From Nocardioides hwasunensis (GTDB taxonomy: Bacteria; Actinomycetota; Actinomycetes; Propionibacteriales; Nocardioidaceae): a stretch of DNA of 64,000 bases. Shown here piece after piece: positions 1-10,222 of the stretch; position 1 is the stretch's first letter; each line of letters opens with the position of its first letter. The translations under genes and the position numbers were made by a program. The stretch covers positions 734,309 to 798,308 of the forward strand of contig NZ_JACXYY010000001.1 of NCBI RefSeq assembly GCF_014779665.1, written 5' to 3'. The notes below the pieces were generated by a model. The model ran no database searches. It had not been told where the DNA came from and saw nothing but the letters and a program-made list of their open reading frames with translations.

Positions 1-4
1 GCGG

Positions 5-640
5 CTACTGCGGTGGCGTGCTACGCGGCTGCTCGCCGCTGAGGCGTTGCCGGAGCCGGCGGGCGGCGATGACGACGATGACGAGGACGACGAGCGCGTA
101 GACGACGTTGCTGGCGGGGTCGACGTACGCCTCGACGAGGTGCCACTGCTCGCCGAGCTCGTAGCCGGCGAGGATCAGTGCGGCGTTCCAGAGCAGGCTG
201 CCCGCGGTCGTGTAGAGGCAGAAGGTCCACAGCGGCATCCGGTCGACGCCGGCCGGGATCGACACGAGGCTGCGCACGCCCGGGACCAGCCTGCCGAGGA
301 AGACCGCGGCGCGCCCGTGGCGGCGGAACCACTCCACGGCCTTGCGGACGTCGTCGGCGTGCATGAGCGGGATGCGGTCGGCCAGGGCGCAGAGCCGGTC
401 CAGGCCCCACGCGGCGCCCAACCAGTAGAGGACGAGCGCACCCGCGAGCGAACCCGCGGTGGCCCAGGCGATGGCGGCGACGAGGCTGTAGTGGCCCTGG
501 CTCGCGGTGTAGCCCGACAGGGGCAGCACGAGCTCGCTCGGGATCGGCGGGAACACCGTCTCGAGGGCGGTGGCCAGGCCGACCCCCGGTGAGCCGATCG
601 TGCGCATGACGAGGACGAGCCAGTCGAGCACGGCTTCCAC
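5..640 (-). CDS. DedA family membrane protein (VTT domain)
   Basis: Integral membrane protein of 211 residues. Hydrophobic segments lie near residues 5-25, 48-75 and 165-190. The middle carries the family signature: a Gly/Arg/Pro stretch FLGRLVPGVRSLVSIPAG near residues 113-130, and an early E-x-x-FPPIPSE region near 27-36. DedA proteins are linked to membrane homeostasis and lipid scrambling or undecaprenyl-phosphate recycling; the substrate here cannot be told. The start is GTG, preceded by a GGGAGAG ribosome-binding site. It is the last gene of a probable minus-strand run after the deformylase and the TrmH methylase, 65 bp behind the latter. The stop is only five bases from the window edge, but the protein is complete. 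Confidence 0.93.
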   Translation of the reverse strand: MEAVLDWLVLVMRTIGSPGVGLATALETVFPPIPSELVLPLSGYTASQGHYSLVAAIAWATAGSLAGALVLYWLGAAWGLDRLCALADRIPLMHADDVRKAVEWFRRHGRAAVFLGRLVPGVRSLVSIPAGVDRMPLWTFCLYTTAGSLLWNAALILAGYELGEQWHLVEAYVDPASNVVYALVVLVIVVIAARRLRQRLSGEQPRSTPPQ

Positions 641-705
641 GAGTCGTTCTCTCCCTGGCGTTCGATGGACGGACGTCAGGGGAAGTCATAGCAACCCGGT
701 CCCAA

Positions 706-1500
706 TCACCCGCGCTGGCGCAGCGCCTCGTGCAGCACGACCGAGCCGGCGACCGCGGCGTTGAGGGAGGAGGCGGTGCCCACCATCGGGATGCTCACCA
801 CGTCGTCGCAGGCCTCGCGCCACCCGGCGGAGAGGCCGTGGGTCTCGTTGCCCACCAGCAGCACCACCCGCCCGGTCAGGTCGACGTCTGCCAGCGCGCT
901 GCCAGCCTCGTCGGTGCCGATGATCCGGTAGCCGTGGGCATGGGCCCATTCCACGACCGGCCCCGGTCCGGGCACCCGCAGCACGGTGAGCGCGAACAGC
1001 GAGCCGGTGCTCGCGCGCACCGACTGCGGGTCGTAGGGGTCGGCCGCGTGGCCGGTGACGACCAGGGCGGACGCGCCGAAGGCGTCGGCGGAGCGGGCCA
1101 GGGTGCCGATGTTGCCCGGGCTGGTCGGGCGGTCGAAGACGACGACGGGACCGTGCGGTCGCGAGGACTCGGCGAGGCGCTCGACCCCGTCCTCGGGCAT
1201 CTCGACGACGGCGACGAGCTCCGCGCCGTCGTCCTTGCCGCTGAGCCGGGCGTGGAGCTCGGGGGAGAGCGTGACGCGCTCGCCGTCGGCGTCGGCCCAC
1301 AGCCGGTCGGCCCACGTGGAGGACCCGCCGTCGGCGCGCAGCAGTGCACGCACCGTCCAGCCCTCGTCGACGGCCCGGGTGATCGGGCGGACCCCCTGGA
1401 CGAGGAACTCACGGTTGCGATGGCGCTTGGAGCGGTTGGCGAGCAGCGCCTCCCACTGCTGGAACCGGGCGTTCTCCCGAGTGATGCGGAGCTCGGTCAC
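706..1500 (-). CDS. TrmH/SpoU family RNA 2'-O-methyltransferase
   Basis: Predicted SAM-dependent RNA ribose methyltransferase of the SPOUT class, 264 aa. The N-terminal part (about 1-100) resembles the substrate-binding domain of rRNA methylases (SKRHRNREFLVQG). The C-terminal knot fold has the three SPOUT motifs: the DRPTSPGNIGTLARSADAFG region near 125-145, LLVGNETHGLS near 212-222 and SIPMVGTASSLNAAVAGSVVL near 232-252. The GTG start overlaps the stop of the upstream deformylase gene as GTGA, indicating translational coupling. The target nucleotide is unknown. A second SpoU-type gene lies at 44086-44874, so the window carries two paralogues. Confidence 0.9.
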   Translation of the reverse strand: MTELRITRENARFQQWEALLANRSKRHRNREFLVQGVRPITRAVDEGWTVRALLRADGGSSTWADRLWADADGERVTLSPELHARLSGKDDGAELVAVVEMPEDGVERLAESSRPHGPVVVFDRPTSPGNIGTLARSADAFGASALVVTGHAADPYDPQSVRASTGSLFALTVLRVPGPGPVVEWAHAHGYRIIGTDEAGSALADVDLTGRVVLLVGNETHGLSAGWREACDDVVSIPMVGTASSLNAAVAGSVVLHEALRQRG

Positions 1501-2123
1501 GACGCCGCTTCGGCGACGTGGGCGGGCCAGTCGAGCGGGTAGTCCTCGGCGGCGGCGTCGTGCTTCTTGCCCAGCTTCTTGCGCGACTTGGCGGAGAGCC
1601 GGTCGCCGAAGACCGTGCCGAGCGTGTGGTCGGTCTCGTGCTGCAGGCAGCGGGCGAGCAGGCCGTCTCCCTCGAAGGTCACCGGTTCGCCGTCGAGGCC
1701 GAAGCCGTCCACCCGTGCCCAGTCCGGACGCGCGCACGGCTCGAAGGACCCGGGGAAGGACAGGCAGCCCTCGTCGTCGGAGTCGAGCTGGCGGTCCTTG
1801 CCCTCGGGCAGCGTCAGCACCGGGTTGCACACCACGCCGACGGTGCGCTCTCCCTCGTCGTCGGGGCAGTCGAAGACGAACATCGCGACGTCCTCGCCGA
1901 TCTGGCACGCGGCCAGGCCCACGCCGTCGGCGGCGTACATCGTCGCCACCATGTCGGCGGCCAGCGCCCTGAGGGCGTCGTCGTACGCCGTGACGGGAGT
2001 CTGCGCGCGGTGCATGACGGGCGTGCCCCACCGGGTGATCGCGCGGATCGTGCCACCCCCCGGGAGCTGGCCGTACGGCGCCCGCACGTCGGTCGGGGTC
2101 ACGGTCGTCTCGTCCTCAGGCAT
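1497..2123 (-). CDS. def: peptide deformylase
   Basis: Removes the N-formyl group from nascent proteins using a bound metal. All three family motifs are present: GVGLAACQI (motif 1), EGCLSFPG with metal ligand Cys120 (motif 2) and QHETDH with His162, catalytic Glu163 and His166 (motif 3). At 208 aa it is slightly long because of an N-terminal extension and a Lys-rich C-terminal tail, as often seen in actinobacterial deformylases. The start is supported by a TAGGAT hexamer 7 nt upstream of the ATG, typical of a leaderless actinobacterial mRNA. It overlaps the TrmH-type methylase by 4 bp, so a formyl-Met processing enzyme and an RNA methylase are co-translated. Confidence 0.95.
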   Translation of the reverse strand: MPEDETTVTPTDVRAPYGQLPGGGTIRAITRWGTPVMHRAQTPVTAYDDALRALAADMVATMYAADGVGLAACQIGEDVAMFVFDCPDDEGERTVGVVCNPVLTLPEGKDRQLDSDDEGCLSFPGSFEPCARPDWARVDGFGLDGEPVTFEGDGLLARCLQHETDHTLGTVFGDRLSAKSRKKLGKKHDAAAEDYPLDWPAHVAEAAS

Positions 2124-2198
2124 GCGGGCGATCCTACTGAGCGCGGGCGAGGCGGAGCGGCCGGGTGAGGCTCCGCACGAGAGGATGTCTGGCTCGTT

Positions 2199-2217
2199 CT
2201 GTAACTCGAAGTTACAG
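2199..2217. promoter_or_regulatory. palindromic operator at the acyl-CoA dehydrogenase promoter
   Basis: Perfect inverted repeat CTGTAACT-CGA-AGTTACAG (8-bp arms, 3-nt spacer) ending 7 nt before the ATG at 2225. It overlaps a TACAGT hexamer (2213-2218) placed 6 nt before that ATG, where a leaderless -10 would sit. A repressor bound here would cover the -10 and start codon. The form suits a TetR-type dimer, common for fatty-acid degradation genes, but no regulator gene lies beside it, so the protein is unknown. The AT-rich site stands out sharply from its GC-rich surroundings. Confidence 0.6.
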
Positions 2218-2224
2218 TTCCACC

Positions 2225-3586
2225 ATGTCCCTCATCCACCCTCTCCGGCCGGGCGGCCGGCACGGGCTGTCGTCCCGCGAGAGCCGCACCCCGATCGGGG
2301 TCGCGGTCGCCGCGGTGAGCCGGCTCGCCCAGAGCGACCTGATCGATCGCGTCGGCCTGCGCAAGCAGGCCGAGCAGGCCGTCTACGTGACCACGCGCAA
2401 CGGCTTCCGGGTCGCCACGGCCGCCGGCCGGCAGTTCGCCAGGGCCGGACGGCGCACCGCCGGCACCCGACCAGCGAGCGGCGAGTCGCGCGGCGTCTTC
2501 GACCTCACCCCGACCGACGACGAGGAGATGCTCGTCCAGGTCGCCCGCGAGCTGGCCCAGGAGGTGCTGCGACCCGCTGCCTCGGCGGCCGACGCGGCGT
2601 GCGCCGCGCCCGCCGAGGTGCTCGTCGCCGCCCAGGAGGTCGGACTGTCCGGCCTCGGCGTCCCCGAGCCGCTCGGCGGCATCATGGAGGACCGGTCCGC
2701 GATGGCGGGAGCGCTGGTCGCCGAGGCGCTCGCGCAGGGCGACATGGGCCTGGCCGTCGCCACCCTCGCCCCCGGCGCGGTCGCCACCGCGATCAGCCTG
2801 TGGGGCACCGAGGCGCAGCAGCAGACCTACCTGCCGGCCTTCACCGGCAGTGCCGTCCCGGCCGCCGCCCTGGCGATCGCCGAGCCGACCGTGCTCTTCG
2901 ACGCCTTCGCGCCGGCCACCACGGCACGGCGCGACGGCGACGGGTTCGTCCTCGACGGCGTGAAGTCCGCGGTCGTGCGGGGGGCCGAGGCCGAGCTGTT
3001 CGTCGTCGCGGCGTCGCTCGACGGCACGCCCGCGTTGTTCCTCGTCGAGTCCGGCACGCACGGCCTCGAGGTGGAGGCCGACCCGTCGATGGGCGTGCGC
3101 GCCGCGGGGCTGTCGCGCCTGCACCTCACCGGCGTACGGCTGGGGGCGGACGCGCTGCTCGGCGACACCGAGGCCACGGCGTACGCCGAGTGCGTGCGGC
3201 TCTCGCGCCTGGCGTGGTGCGCGCTGACGGTCGGCACCGGCCAGGCGGTGCTCGACTACGTCAAGGACTACGTCAACGGGCGGGAGGCGTTCGGCGAGCC
3301 GATCAGCCACCGCCAGTCGGTCGCCTTCATGGTCGCCGACATCGCGATCGAGCTGCAGGCGATGCGGTTGCTGACGTGGAAGGCCGCCTCCCGGGCGACG
3401 CGTGGGGAGGACTTCACCCGCGAGGTCGGGCTGGCCCGCCAGCTCTGCACCGAGAAGGGCATGAGGATCGGGCTCGACGGCGTGCAGCTGCTCGGTGGGC
3501 ACGGGTTCGTCAAGGAGCACCCGGTGGAGCGGTGGTACCGCGACCTGCGAGCCGTCGGCGTGATGGAAGGCGCGGTGATGCTCTGA
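2225..3586 (+). CDS. acyl-CoA dehydrogenase family protein, first subunit
   Basis: FAD-dependent acyl-CoA dehydrogenase fold, 453 aa from the ATG at 2225. This start is preferred over a GTG at 2165 because the operator and -10 lie between them. Residues 1-95 are a basic N-terminal extension before the dehydrogenase domain begins (DLTPTDDEEM). The flavin-binding segment that normally reads like TEPGTGSD is here AEPTVLFD, so the glycines and serine that contact FAD are lost. The C-terminal domain (LGGHGFVKEHPVERWYRD) is well preserved, and MEGAVML retains a glutamate at the usual catalytic-base position. The stop overlaps the next dehydrogenase start as TGATG. It probably works as one half of a heteromeric enzyme with the following protein. 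The acyl substrate is unknown. Confidence 0.88.
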   Translation: MSLIHPLRPGGRHGLSSRESRTPIGVAVAAVSRLAQSDLIDRVGLRKQAEQAVYVTTRNGFRVATAAGRQFARAGRRTAGTRPASGESRGVFDLTPTDDEEMLVQVARELAQEVLRPAASAADAACAAPAEVLVAAQEVGLSGLGVPEPLGGIMEDRSAMAGALVAEALAQGDMGLAVATLAPGAVATAISLWGTEAQQQTYLPAFTGSAVPAAALAIAEPTVLFDAFAPATTARRDGDGFVLDGVKSAVVRGAEAELFVVAASLDGTPALFLVESGTHGLEVEADPSMGVRAAGLSRLHLTGVRLGADALLGDTEATAYAECVRLSRLAWCALTVGTGQAVLDYVKDYVNGREAFGEPISHRQSVAFMVADIAIELQAMRLLTWKAASRATRGEDFTREVGLARQLCTEKGMRIGLDGVQLLGGHGFVKEHPVERWYRDLRAVGVMEGAVML

Positions 3587-4809
3587 TGATCAACCTCGAG
3601 ATCCCGAGGAGGCAGGCCGGCCTGATCGACCAGGCCCACCAGCTGGCGATGAACATGCTCCGCCCGATCTCGCGCAAGTACGACCGCGCCGAGCACGAGT
3701 ATCCCCAGGAGCTCGACATGCTCGCCGCGCTGATCGACGGCGTGGCCGAGACCGGTGCGACCGGTGGCGCGGGTGCCGGCGGCGTACGCCGGGAGGAGAA
3801 GCCCCGCACGTCCGAGGACTCGGGGAGGGTGCGCAACGGCACGAACCTCGCGTCGGTGCTCTCGATCGCCGAGATGTGCTGGGGTGACACCGCCCTGCTG
3901 CTGTCGATGCCCCGGCAGGGCCTCGGCAACTCGGCCATCGCCTCGGTCGCCAACGAGGAGCAGCTCGAGCGCTTCAGGGGCACGTGGGCGGCGATGGCCA
4001 TCACCGAGCCCGGCACTGGCTCGGACTCGGCCAACATCACCACCACCGCCGTCAAGGACGGCGACGACTACGTCATCAACGGCGAGAAGATCTACGTCAC
4101 CTCCGGCGACCGGGCCGACAGCGTGGTCGTGTGGGCGACGCTCGACAGGGAGCTCGGGCGGGCGGCGATCAAGTCGTTCCTGGTGCGCAAGGACAACCCC
4201 GGGCTCAAGGTCGAGCGACTGGAGCACAAGCTCGGTATCCGCGCCTCCGACACCGCGGCGATCACCTTCACCGACTGCCGGGTCCCTGCCGAGGACCTGC
4301 TCGGCTCGCCGGAGATCGACGACAGGTCCGGCTTCGCCGGAGCGATGGCGACCTTCGACAACACGCGTCCGCTGGTGGCGGCGATGGCGGTGGGCTGCGC
4401 CCGGGCGTCGCTCGACCTCACCCGCGACCTGCTCGAGCGGGCCGGCGTGGTCATCGACCACGACAGGCCGGCCCAGCTGCAGAGTGCGGCCGCCTCCACG
4501 TTCCTCCGTCTCGAGGCCGACTGGGAGGGCGCCCAGCTGCTGATGATGCAGGCGGCGTGGATGGCCGACAACCGCAGGCCCAACTCGCTCGAGGCCTCGA
4601 TGGCCAAGGCGAAGGCCGGCCGCGTCGGCTCCGACGTGACCCTGTCGTGCGTCCAGCTGTGCGGCACCCTCGGCTACAGCGAGGGCGAGCTGCTGGAGAA
4701 GTGGGCCCGCGACTCCAAGATCCTCGACATCTTCGAGGGCACCCAGCAGATCCAGCAGCTGATCGTGGCCCGCCGGGTCCTCGGGCTGTCGAGCGCCGAG
4801 CTCCGCTGA
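3586..4809 (+). CDS. acyl-CoA dehydrogenase, second subunit
   Basis: Acyl-CoA dehydrogenase of 407 aa with a canonical flavin-binding segment (ITEPGTGSDSANI) and the C-terminal catalytic glutamate in DIFEGTQQIQQ. An alpha-helical N-terminal domain, a middle beta domain (KLGIRASDTAAITFTDCRVP) and the C-terminal helical bundle follow in the usual order. Gly/Ala-rich sequence near residues 57-75 looks like a flexible loop. Translation is coupled to the upstream gene by a 1-bp TGATG overlap. Because this partner has the intact FAD motif and the first one does not, an alpha2-beta2 enzyme like the paired FadE proteins of mycobacteria is a reasonable inference. Confidence 0.92.
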   Translation: MINLEIPRRQAGLIDQAHQLAMNMLRPISRKYDRAEHEYPQELDMLAALIDGVAETGATGGAGAGGVRREEKPRTSEDSGRVRNGTNLASVLSIAEMCWGDTALLLSMPRQGLGNSAIASVANEEQLERFRGTWAAMAITEPGTGSDSANITTTAVKDGDDYVINGEKIYVTSGDRADSVVVWATLDRELGRAAIKSFLVRKDNPGLKVERLEHKLGIRASDTAAITFTDCRVPAEDLLGSPEIDDRSGFAGAMATFDNTRPLVAAMAVGCARASLDLTRDLLERAGVVIDHDRPAQLQSAAASTFLRLEADWEGAQLLMMQAAWMADNRRPNSLEASMAKAKAGRVGSDVTLSCVQLCGTLGYSEGELLEKWARDSKILDIFEGTQQIQQLIVARRVLGLSSAELR

Positions 4810-4819
4810 CCCCACATGG

Positions 4820-4872
4820 GTAGTCCCCTACGTTCTGGTCGCGGAGGCGAGGGCGAGAACGTAGGGGACTAC
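4820..4872. terminator. bidirectional hairpin between convergent genes
   Basis: Perfect 17-bp inverted repeat, left arm GTAGTCCCCTACGTTCT (4820-4836) and right arm AGAACGTAGGGGACTAC (4856-4872), with a 19-nt spacer that can itself pair (TCGC/GCGA). It lies between the second dehydrogenase and the convergent YiaAB gene. There is no T-tract, as is common for terminators in high-GC actinobacteria. The right half contains GGGCGAGAAC, also found inverted in the repeat cluster at 10331-10494. Confidence 0.75.
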
Positions 4873-4881
4873 GACGAGGAG

Positions 4882-5172
4882 TCAGACGGCCTTGAAGGGG
4901 TCGTGCTCGGAGAGGAGCTTGTCGACGCGCGCCTGGTCGATGCGGTGGAAGACCCGCTGGTCCTCCTGCATGTCGCGCACGACCTTGGCGAGCGTGAAGG
5001 CCGAGGTGGTCAGGTAGAGGGTGCCGAGGGCCATGAAGCCCTTGATCCACGGGTCGGCCTCCATGAAGTAGATCGCGACCAGCATGGCGAAGAGCGCGGC
5101 ACCGAACGAGATGGCGGCCTGGGCGGCGAAGGCGGTGGTGTTCTTGGCGGTGGAGTCGGTCTTGGAAGTCAT
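4882..5172 (-). CDS. YiaA/YiaB-type two-helix membrane protein
   Basis: Small inner-membrane protein of 96 aa. Residues 13-36 (FAAQAAISFGAALFAMLVAIYF) and 43-66 form two transmembrane helices joined by a short MEADPWIKG turn, followed by an amphipathic, charged tail ending in DPFKAV. This matches the YiaAB two-helix domain, whose function is not known. The ATG at 5172 is chosen because a GAGGA ribosome-binding site precedes it; longer versions reaching to 5301 would run into the divergent decarboxylase promoter. It is divergently transcribed from the decarboxylase with 97 bp between the starts. Confidence 0.85.
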   Translation of the reverse strand: MTSKTDSTAKNTTAFAAQAAISFGAALFAMLVAIYFMEADPWIKGFMALGTLYLTTSAFTLAKVVRDMQEDQRVFHRIDQARVDKLLSEHDPFKAV

Positions 5173-5269
5173 GACCGAAGCCTGTTCCTCGTGGGCGCTG
5201 CCGGGACCTGCCGTCGTACCCGATCGGACCTGAGTACGAGTACCCCACCGCCACAGGTACGTTCGCACC

Positions 5270-6715
5270 ATGCCTGACGAACCGCAGCCGGCCGGCCACA
5301 TGTCGCCCGAGGAGTTCCGCCGCCAGGGCCATGCCGCGATCGACTGGATCGCCGACTACTGGGCCTCGCTCGACGACCTGCCGGTGCGCGCGCAGGTCCA
5401 GCCCGGCGACGTACGACGACTCCTGCCCGCGTCGGCCCAGGAGGACGCCGAGCCGTTCGACGCCGTGCTCGGCGACCTCGACCGCGTGGTCGTCCCGGGT
5501 CTCACGCACTGGCAGCACCCGCGGTTCTTCGCCTACTTCCCGGCCAACTCCTCGCCGGCGGCCATCCTGGGCGACCTGCTCTCCAGCGGCGTCGGCGCAC
5601 AGGGAATGATCTGGGCGACCAGTCCGGCGGTGACCGAGGTCGAGCAGGTGGTGCTGGACTGGCTCGCCGAGGCGCTCGGCCTGCCGGAGGCGTTCCGCAG
5701 CGACGGACCGGGCGGCGGCGTCATCCAGGACACCGCGTCCACCGCGACGTTCACCGCCCTGCTCGCCGCGCTCCACCGTGCCAGCGGGGGAGCGGCGCGA
5801 CTCTCCGGTGTCGGCGACGTGCCGTGGCGGGTCTACGGCTCGACCCAGGCCCACTCGTCGCTGGTGAAGGCCGCGATGATGGCCGGCCTCGGGGAGGACG
5901 CCGTCCGCGGCATCGCGACCGACCCCGTCACGCAAACGGTGGACGTGGAGGCCCTGCGTGCGGCGATCGTCGCGGACGTCGAGGCCGGGCTGCGACCGGT
6001 GATGGTGCACGTCGCCGCCGGCAGCACCTCCACCGGCGCGATGGACGACATCGCGGCCGTGGCCGAGGTCGTCCGCGAGTGGGGCGTGTGGCTGCACGTC
6101 GACGCCGCGTGGGCCGGGGTGGCCGCGGTCTGCCCGGAGCACCGCGACCACCTCGCCGGCGTCGAGGCCGCGGACTCCTTCGTCACCAACCCGCACAAGT
6201 GGCTGCTGACGACCTTCGACTGCTCGACCTTCTGGGTGCGCGACCGCGCTGCGCTGACTGGTGCCCTGTCGATCCTCCCGGAGTACCTCCGCAACGCGGC
6301 GACCGAGTCGGGCGAGGTCGTCGACTACCGCGACTGGCACCCCCAGCTCGGCCGCCGGTTCCGGGCGATCAAGCTGTGGGCGGTGCTGCGGACCTACGGG
6401 CTCAGCGGCCTCCGCGAGCACATCCGCAGCGGTGTCGAGCTCGCCAGGCACGTCGCCGACCTCGTCGCGGACGACGACCGCTTCGAGATGGTCACCGAGC
6501 CGGCGCTGTCGCTGGTGGTGTTCCGGCTCCGGGCAGGCGACGGGCAGACGCTCGCCGCGATGGAGGCCGTCAACGCCTCCGGCGAGGCCTACCTCAGCCA
6601 CACCACGGTCGGGGGGCGCGCCGCCATCCGGCTCGCGGTCGGCAGCTGGCGCACGACCCGGGCCGACGTCGACCGCACCTGGCGCGCACTGCAGCGAGCG
6701 GCCGCTCAGGTCTGA
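5270..6715 (+). CDS. pyridoxal-dependent (aromatic-L-) amino acid decarboxylase, group II
   Basis: PLP enzyme of 481 aa resembling aromatic-L-amino-acid decarboxylases (fold type I). Visible landmarks are the opening PEEFRRQGHAAIDWIADY, THWQHPRFFAYFPAN, the cofactor-contacting WLHVDAAWAG, and NPHKWLL with Lys310 as the Schiff-base lysine. In the catalytic loop Tyr339 (LPEYLRN) matches the tyrosine that separates true decarboxylases from aldehyde-forming relatives with Phe there, so CO2 release to an amine is expected. The substrate (Dopa, Trp, Phe, Tyr or other) cannot be read from sequence. A TACGTT hexamer 6 nt before the ATG suggests leaderless transcription. The last 10 bp overlap a small convergent ORF. 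Confidence 0.92.
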   Translation: MPDEPQPAGHMSPEEFRRQGHAAIDWIADYWASLDDLPVRAQVQPGDVRRLLPASAQEDAEPFDAVLGDLDRVVVPGLTHWQHPRFFAYFPANSSPAAILGDLLSSGVGAQGMIWATSPAVTEVEQVVLDWLAEALGLPEAFRSDGPGGGVIQDTASTATFTALLAALHRASGGAARLSGVGDVPWRVYGSTQAHSSLVKAAMMAGLGEDAVRGIATDPVTQTVDVEALRAAIVADVEAGLRPVMVHVAAGSTSTGAMDDIAAVAEVVREWGVWLHVDAAWAGVAAVCPEHRDHLAGVEAADSFVTNPHKWLLTTFDCSTFWVRDRAALTGALSILPEYLRNAATESGEVVDYRDWHPQLGRRFRAIKLWAVLRTYGLSGLREHIRSGVELARHVADLVADDDRFEMVTEPALSLVVFRLRAGDGQTLAAMEAVNASGEAYLSHTTVGGRAAIRLAVGSWRTTRADVDRTWRALQRAAAQV

Positions 6716-6927
6716 GGCTCACGCAGCGGACCACCGGCCGCGATCAGCTCCAGGGTGCGCTCCACGGACTGCGTGGAGAGGAACTCGAGGTGGAAGTGGC
6801 CCTCGCGCACGATGCGGTGCGACAGGTCGGCGACCGGGTGTACGTCGACGCGGCGCGGATCGCGGTGGAGTGCCAGGACCGCAAGGGGCCGTCCACCCGG
6901 TCGGCGCCACCCCCTCGCCCTGAGCAC
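6706..6927 (-). CDS. small hypothetical protein, uncertain
   Basis: A 73-residue ORF whose GTG start directly follows the stop codon of the upstream hypothetical gene (TGAGTG). It overlaps the end of the decarboxylase gene by 10 bp. The second half (VREGHFHLEFLSTQSVERTL) has ordinary protein-like composition, while the first 25 residues are Arg-rich and could be readthrough of non-coding DNA. No family is recognised. It is kept because it fills a gap with no other candidate and abuts its neighbour exactly, but it may be spurious. Confidence 0.35.
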   Translation of the reverse strand: MLRARGWRRPGGRPLAVLALHRDPRRVDVHPVADLSHRIVREGHFHLEFLSTQSVERTLELIAAGGPLREPQT

Positions 6928-7459
6928 TCACGTGGTGGGCCCACCTGGCGCGTGCGCCCTTGCCGGCTCGGCACGGAGAGCCTCGACCAGCGTGGACACG
7001 GTCGGTGGGGACGTCTCCTCGTCGAGCATGTAGGTCCGCGAGTCGTCGGAGCCGTCGCCCGACGGTGGAAGGTGCACCGTCACCGGGAAGCCGGTGAGCG
7101 CCACGTGACCCCGCTCCACGTCCCGAGCGAGCTCCTCGAGCCTGCGTTGCGACGGGTCCCAGCCGCGGATGCGCTCGCGACGGACGACCGAGGACCGGGA
7201 CCACCACCGCCGGCCGTGGTCGCGGACCTCGAGCTCCCACCGCAGCACGCCGAAGCGGCGCAGGGCGATGGAGGGCGGAGCGATCGCCGCCCGGAGTCCC
7301 AGCTCGACGACCGCAGGGACGAACACCACCAGCTCGGGGTCGAACGGGATGCGCTGGCGCCAACCCAGCCACTGGCGCCGCACCGAGTAGGTCCGCCCGT
7401 TCGGAGCCGTCACGTCCACGTCGTTCCCCCGTGCTCGTGCATGAGCGACAGTATCGGTC

Positions 7460-7461
<2 letters not shown>
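6928..7461 (-). CDS. hypothetical protein
   Basis: Unrecognised protein of 177 aa, mostly soluble. The sequence reads TAPNGRTYSVRRQWLGWRQR, then a weakly hydrophobic stretch ELVVFVPAVVELGLRAAIA near residues 43-61, then a beta-rich region rich in Arg and Trp (VLRWELEVRDHGRRWWSR), and an acidic C-terminal third. The opening resembles small proteins that describe a nucleotide or sugar context, but no motif is diagnostic. The annotated ATG shares bases with the ATG of the divergent membrane-protein gene at 7460. A downstream GTG (VDVTAPNG, about residue 14) is a possible alternative start that would free space for a promoter. Confidence 0.7.
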
Positions 7462-9537
<2,076 letters not shown>

Positions 9538-9544
9538 GGCCGGC

Positions 9545-10210
9545 ATGAGCGAGCTGCGCCACGTCTTCGTGATGACCTACGGCAGGTCGGGCTCGACCCT
9601 GCTCATGGGCATCCTCAACTCGATCCCGGGCTGGCTGCTGCGCGGGGAGAACCGCCACGCCATGCGCCACCTCTACGAGTTCCACCGCAGCGGGCTGGCC
9701 GAGAGGGCGCGCGTCGACCCGCAGAAGGCCAGCCGTCCGACGCACCCGTGGTTCGGCATCGAGGCCTTCCCCGAGGACGCCTCGCTCACGCACATCCGGG
9801 CGCTGGCTGAGGCGACGCTGCTGCGTCCCGAGCCCGGCACCCGGGTCACCGGCTTCAAGGAGATCCGCTGGTACGACGAGGACCTCCCCGACTACCTCGC
9901 CTTCCTGCGGCAGGTCTTCCCGGGCGCTCGGTTCGTGCTCAACACCCGCAAGCTCGAGGACGTCGCGGCCAGCAACTACTGGACGCGCAAGGACGATCCC
10001 CTGGGACAGGTGCAGCGGATCGAGGCGAAGATGCTGGAGGCGGCCGCGGGCCTGGGCGACGACGTCTTCCACGTGCGCTACGACGACTTCGTCGCCGATC
10101 CCGAGGCGCTGCGCGGGCTCTTCGACTGGCTCGGCGAGGACTACGACCGGGGCGCCGTCGAGGCGGTGCTGGCCACGCCCCACTCGCGCCGGGGCAAGCA
10201 CCGGGACTGA
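9545..10210 (+). CDS. sulfotransferase family protein
   Basis: Predicted PAPS-dependent sulfotransferase, 221 aa. The 5'-phosphosulfate loop is visible as YGRSGSTLL at residues 13-21 and the 3'-phosphate-binding strand as ARFVLNTRKLEDVAAS around residues 125-140. The protein ends in a basic tail, RRGKHRD. The length suits the compact bacterial Stf family, often acting on lipids or sugars; the acceptor is unknown. ATG at 9545 follows the guaB1 stop by 7 bp, so the two genes are probably co-transcribed. Confidence 0.85.
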   Translation: MSELRHVFVMTYGRSGSTLLMGILNSIPGWLLRGENRHAMRHLYEFHRSGLAERARVDPQKASRPTHPWFGIEAFPEDASLTHIRALAEATLLRPEPGTRVTGFKEIRWYDEDLPDYLAFLRQVFPGARFVLNTRKLEDVAASNYWTRKDDPLGQVQRIEAKMLEAAAGLGDDVFHVRYDDFVADPEALRGLFDWLGEDYDRGAVEAVLATPHSRRGKHRD

Positions 10211-10222
10211 GGGCGGCCCGAC

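Noticed and set aside
2165..2224. Longer first acyl-CoA dehydrogenase from a GTG at 2165
   Set aside because: It would place the perfect operator and the -10 hexamer inside the coding region.
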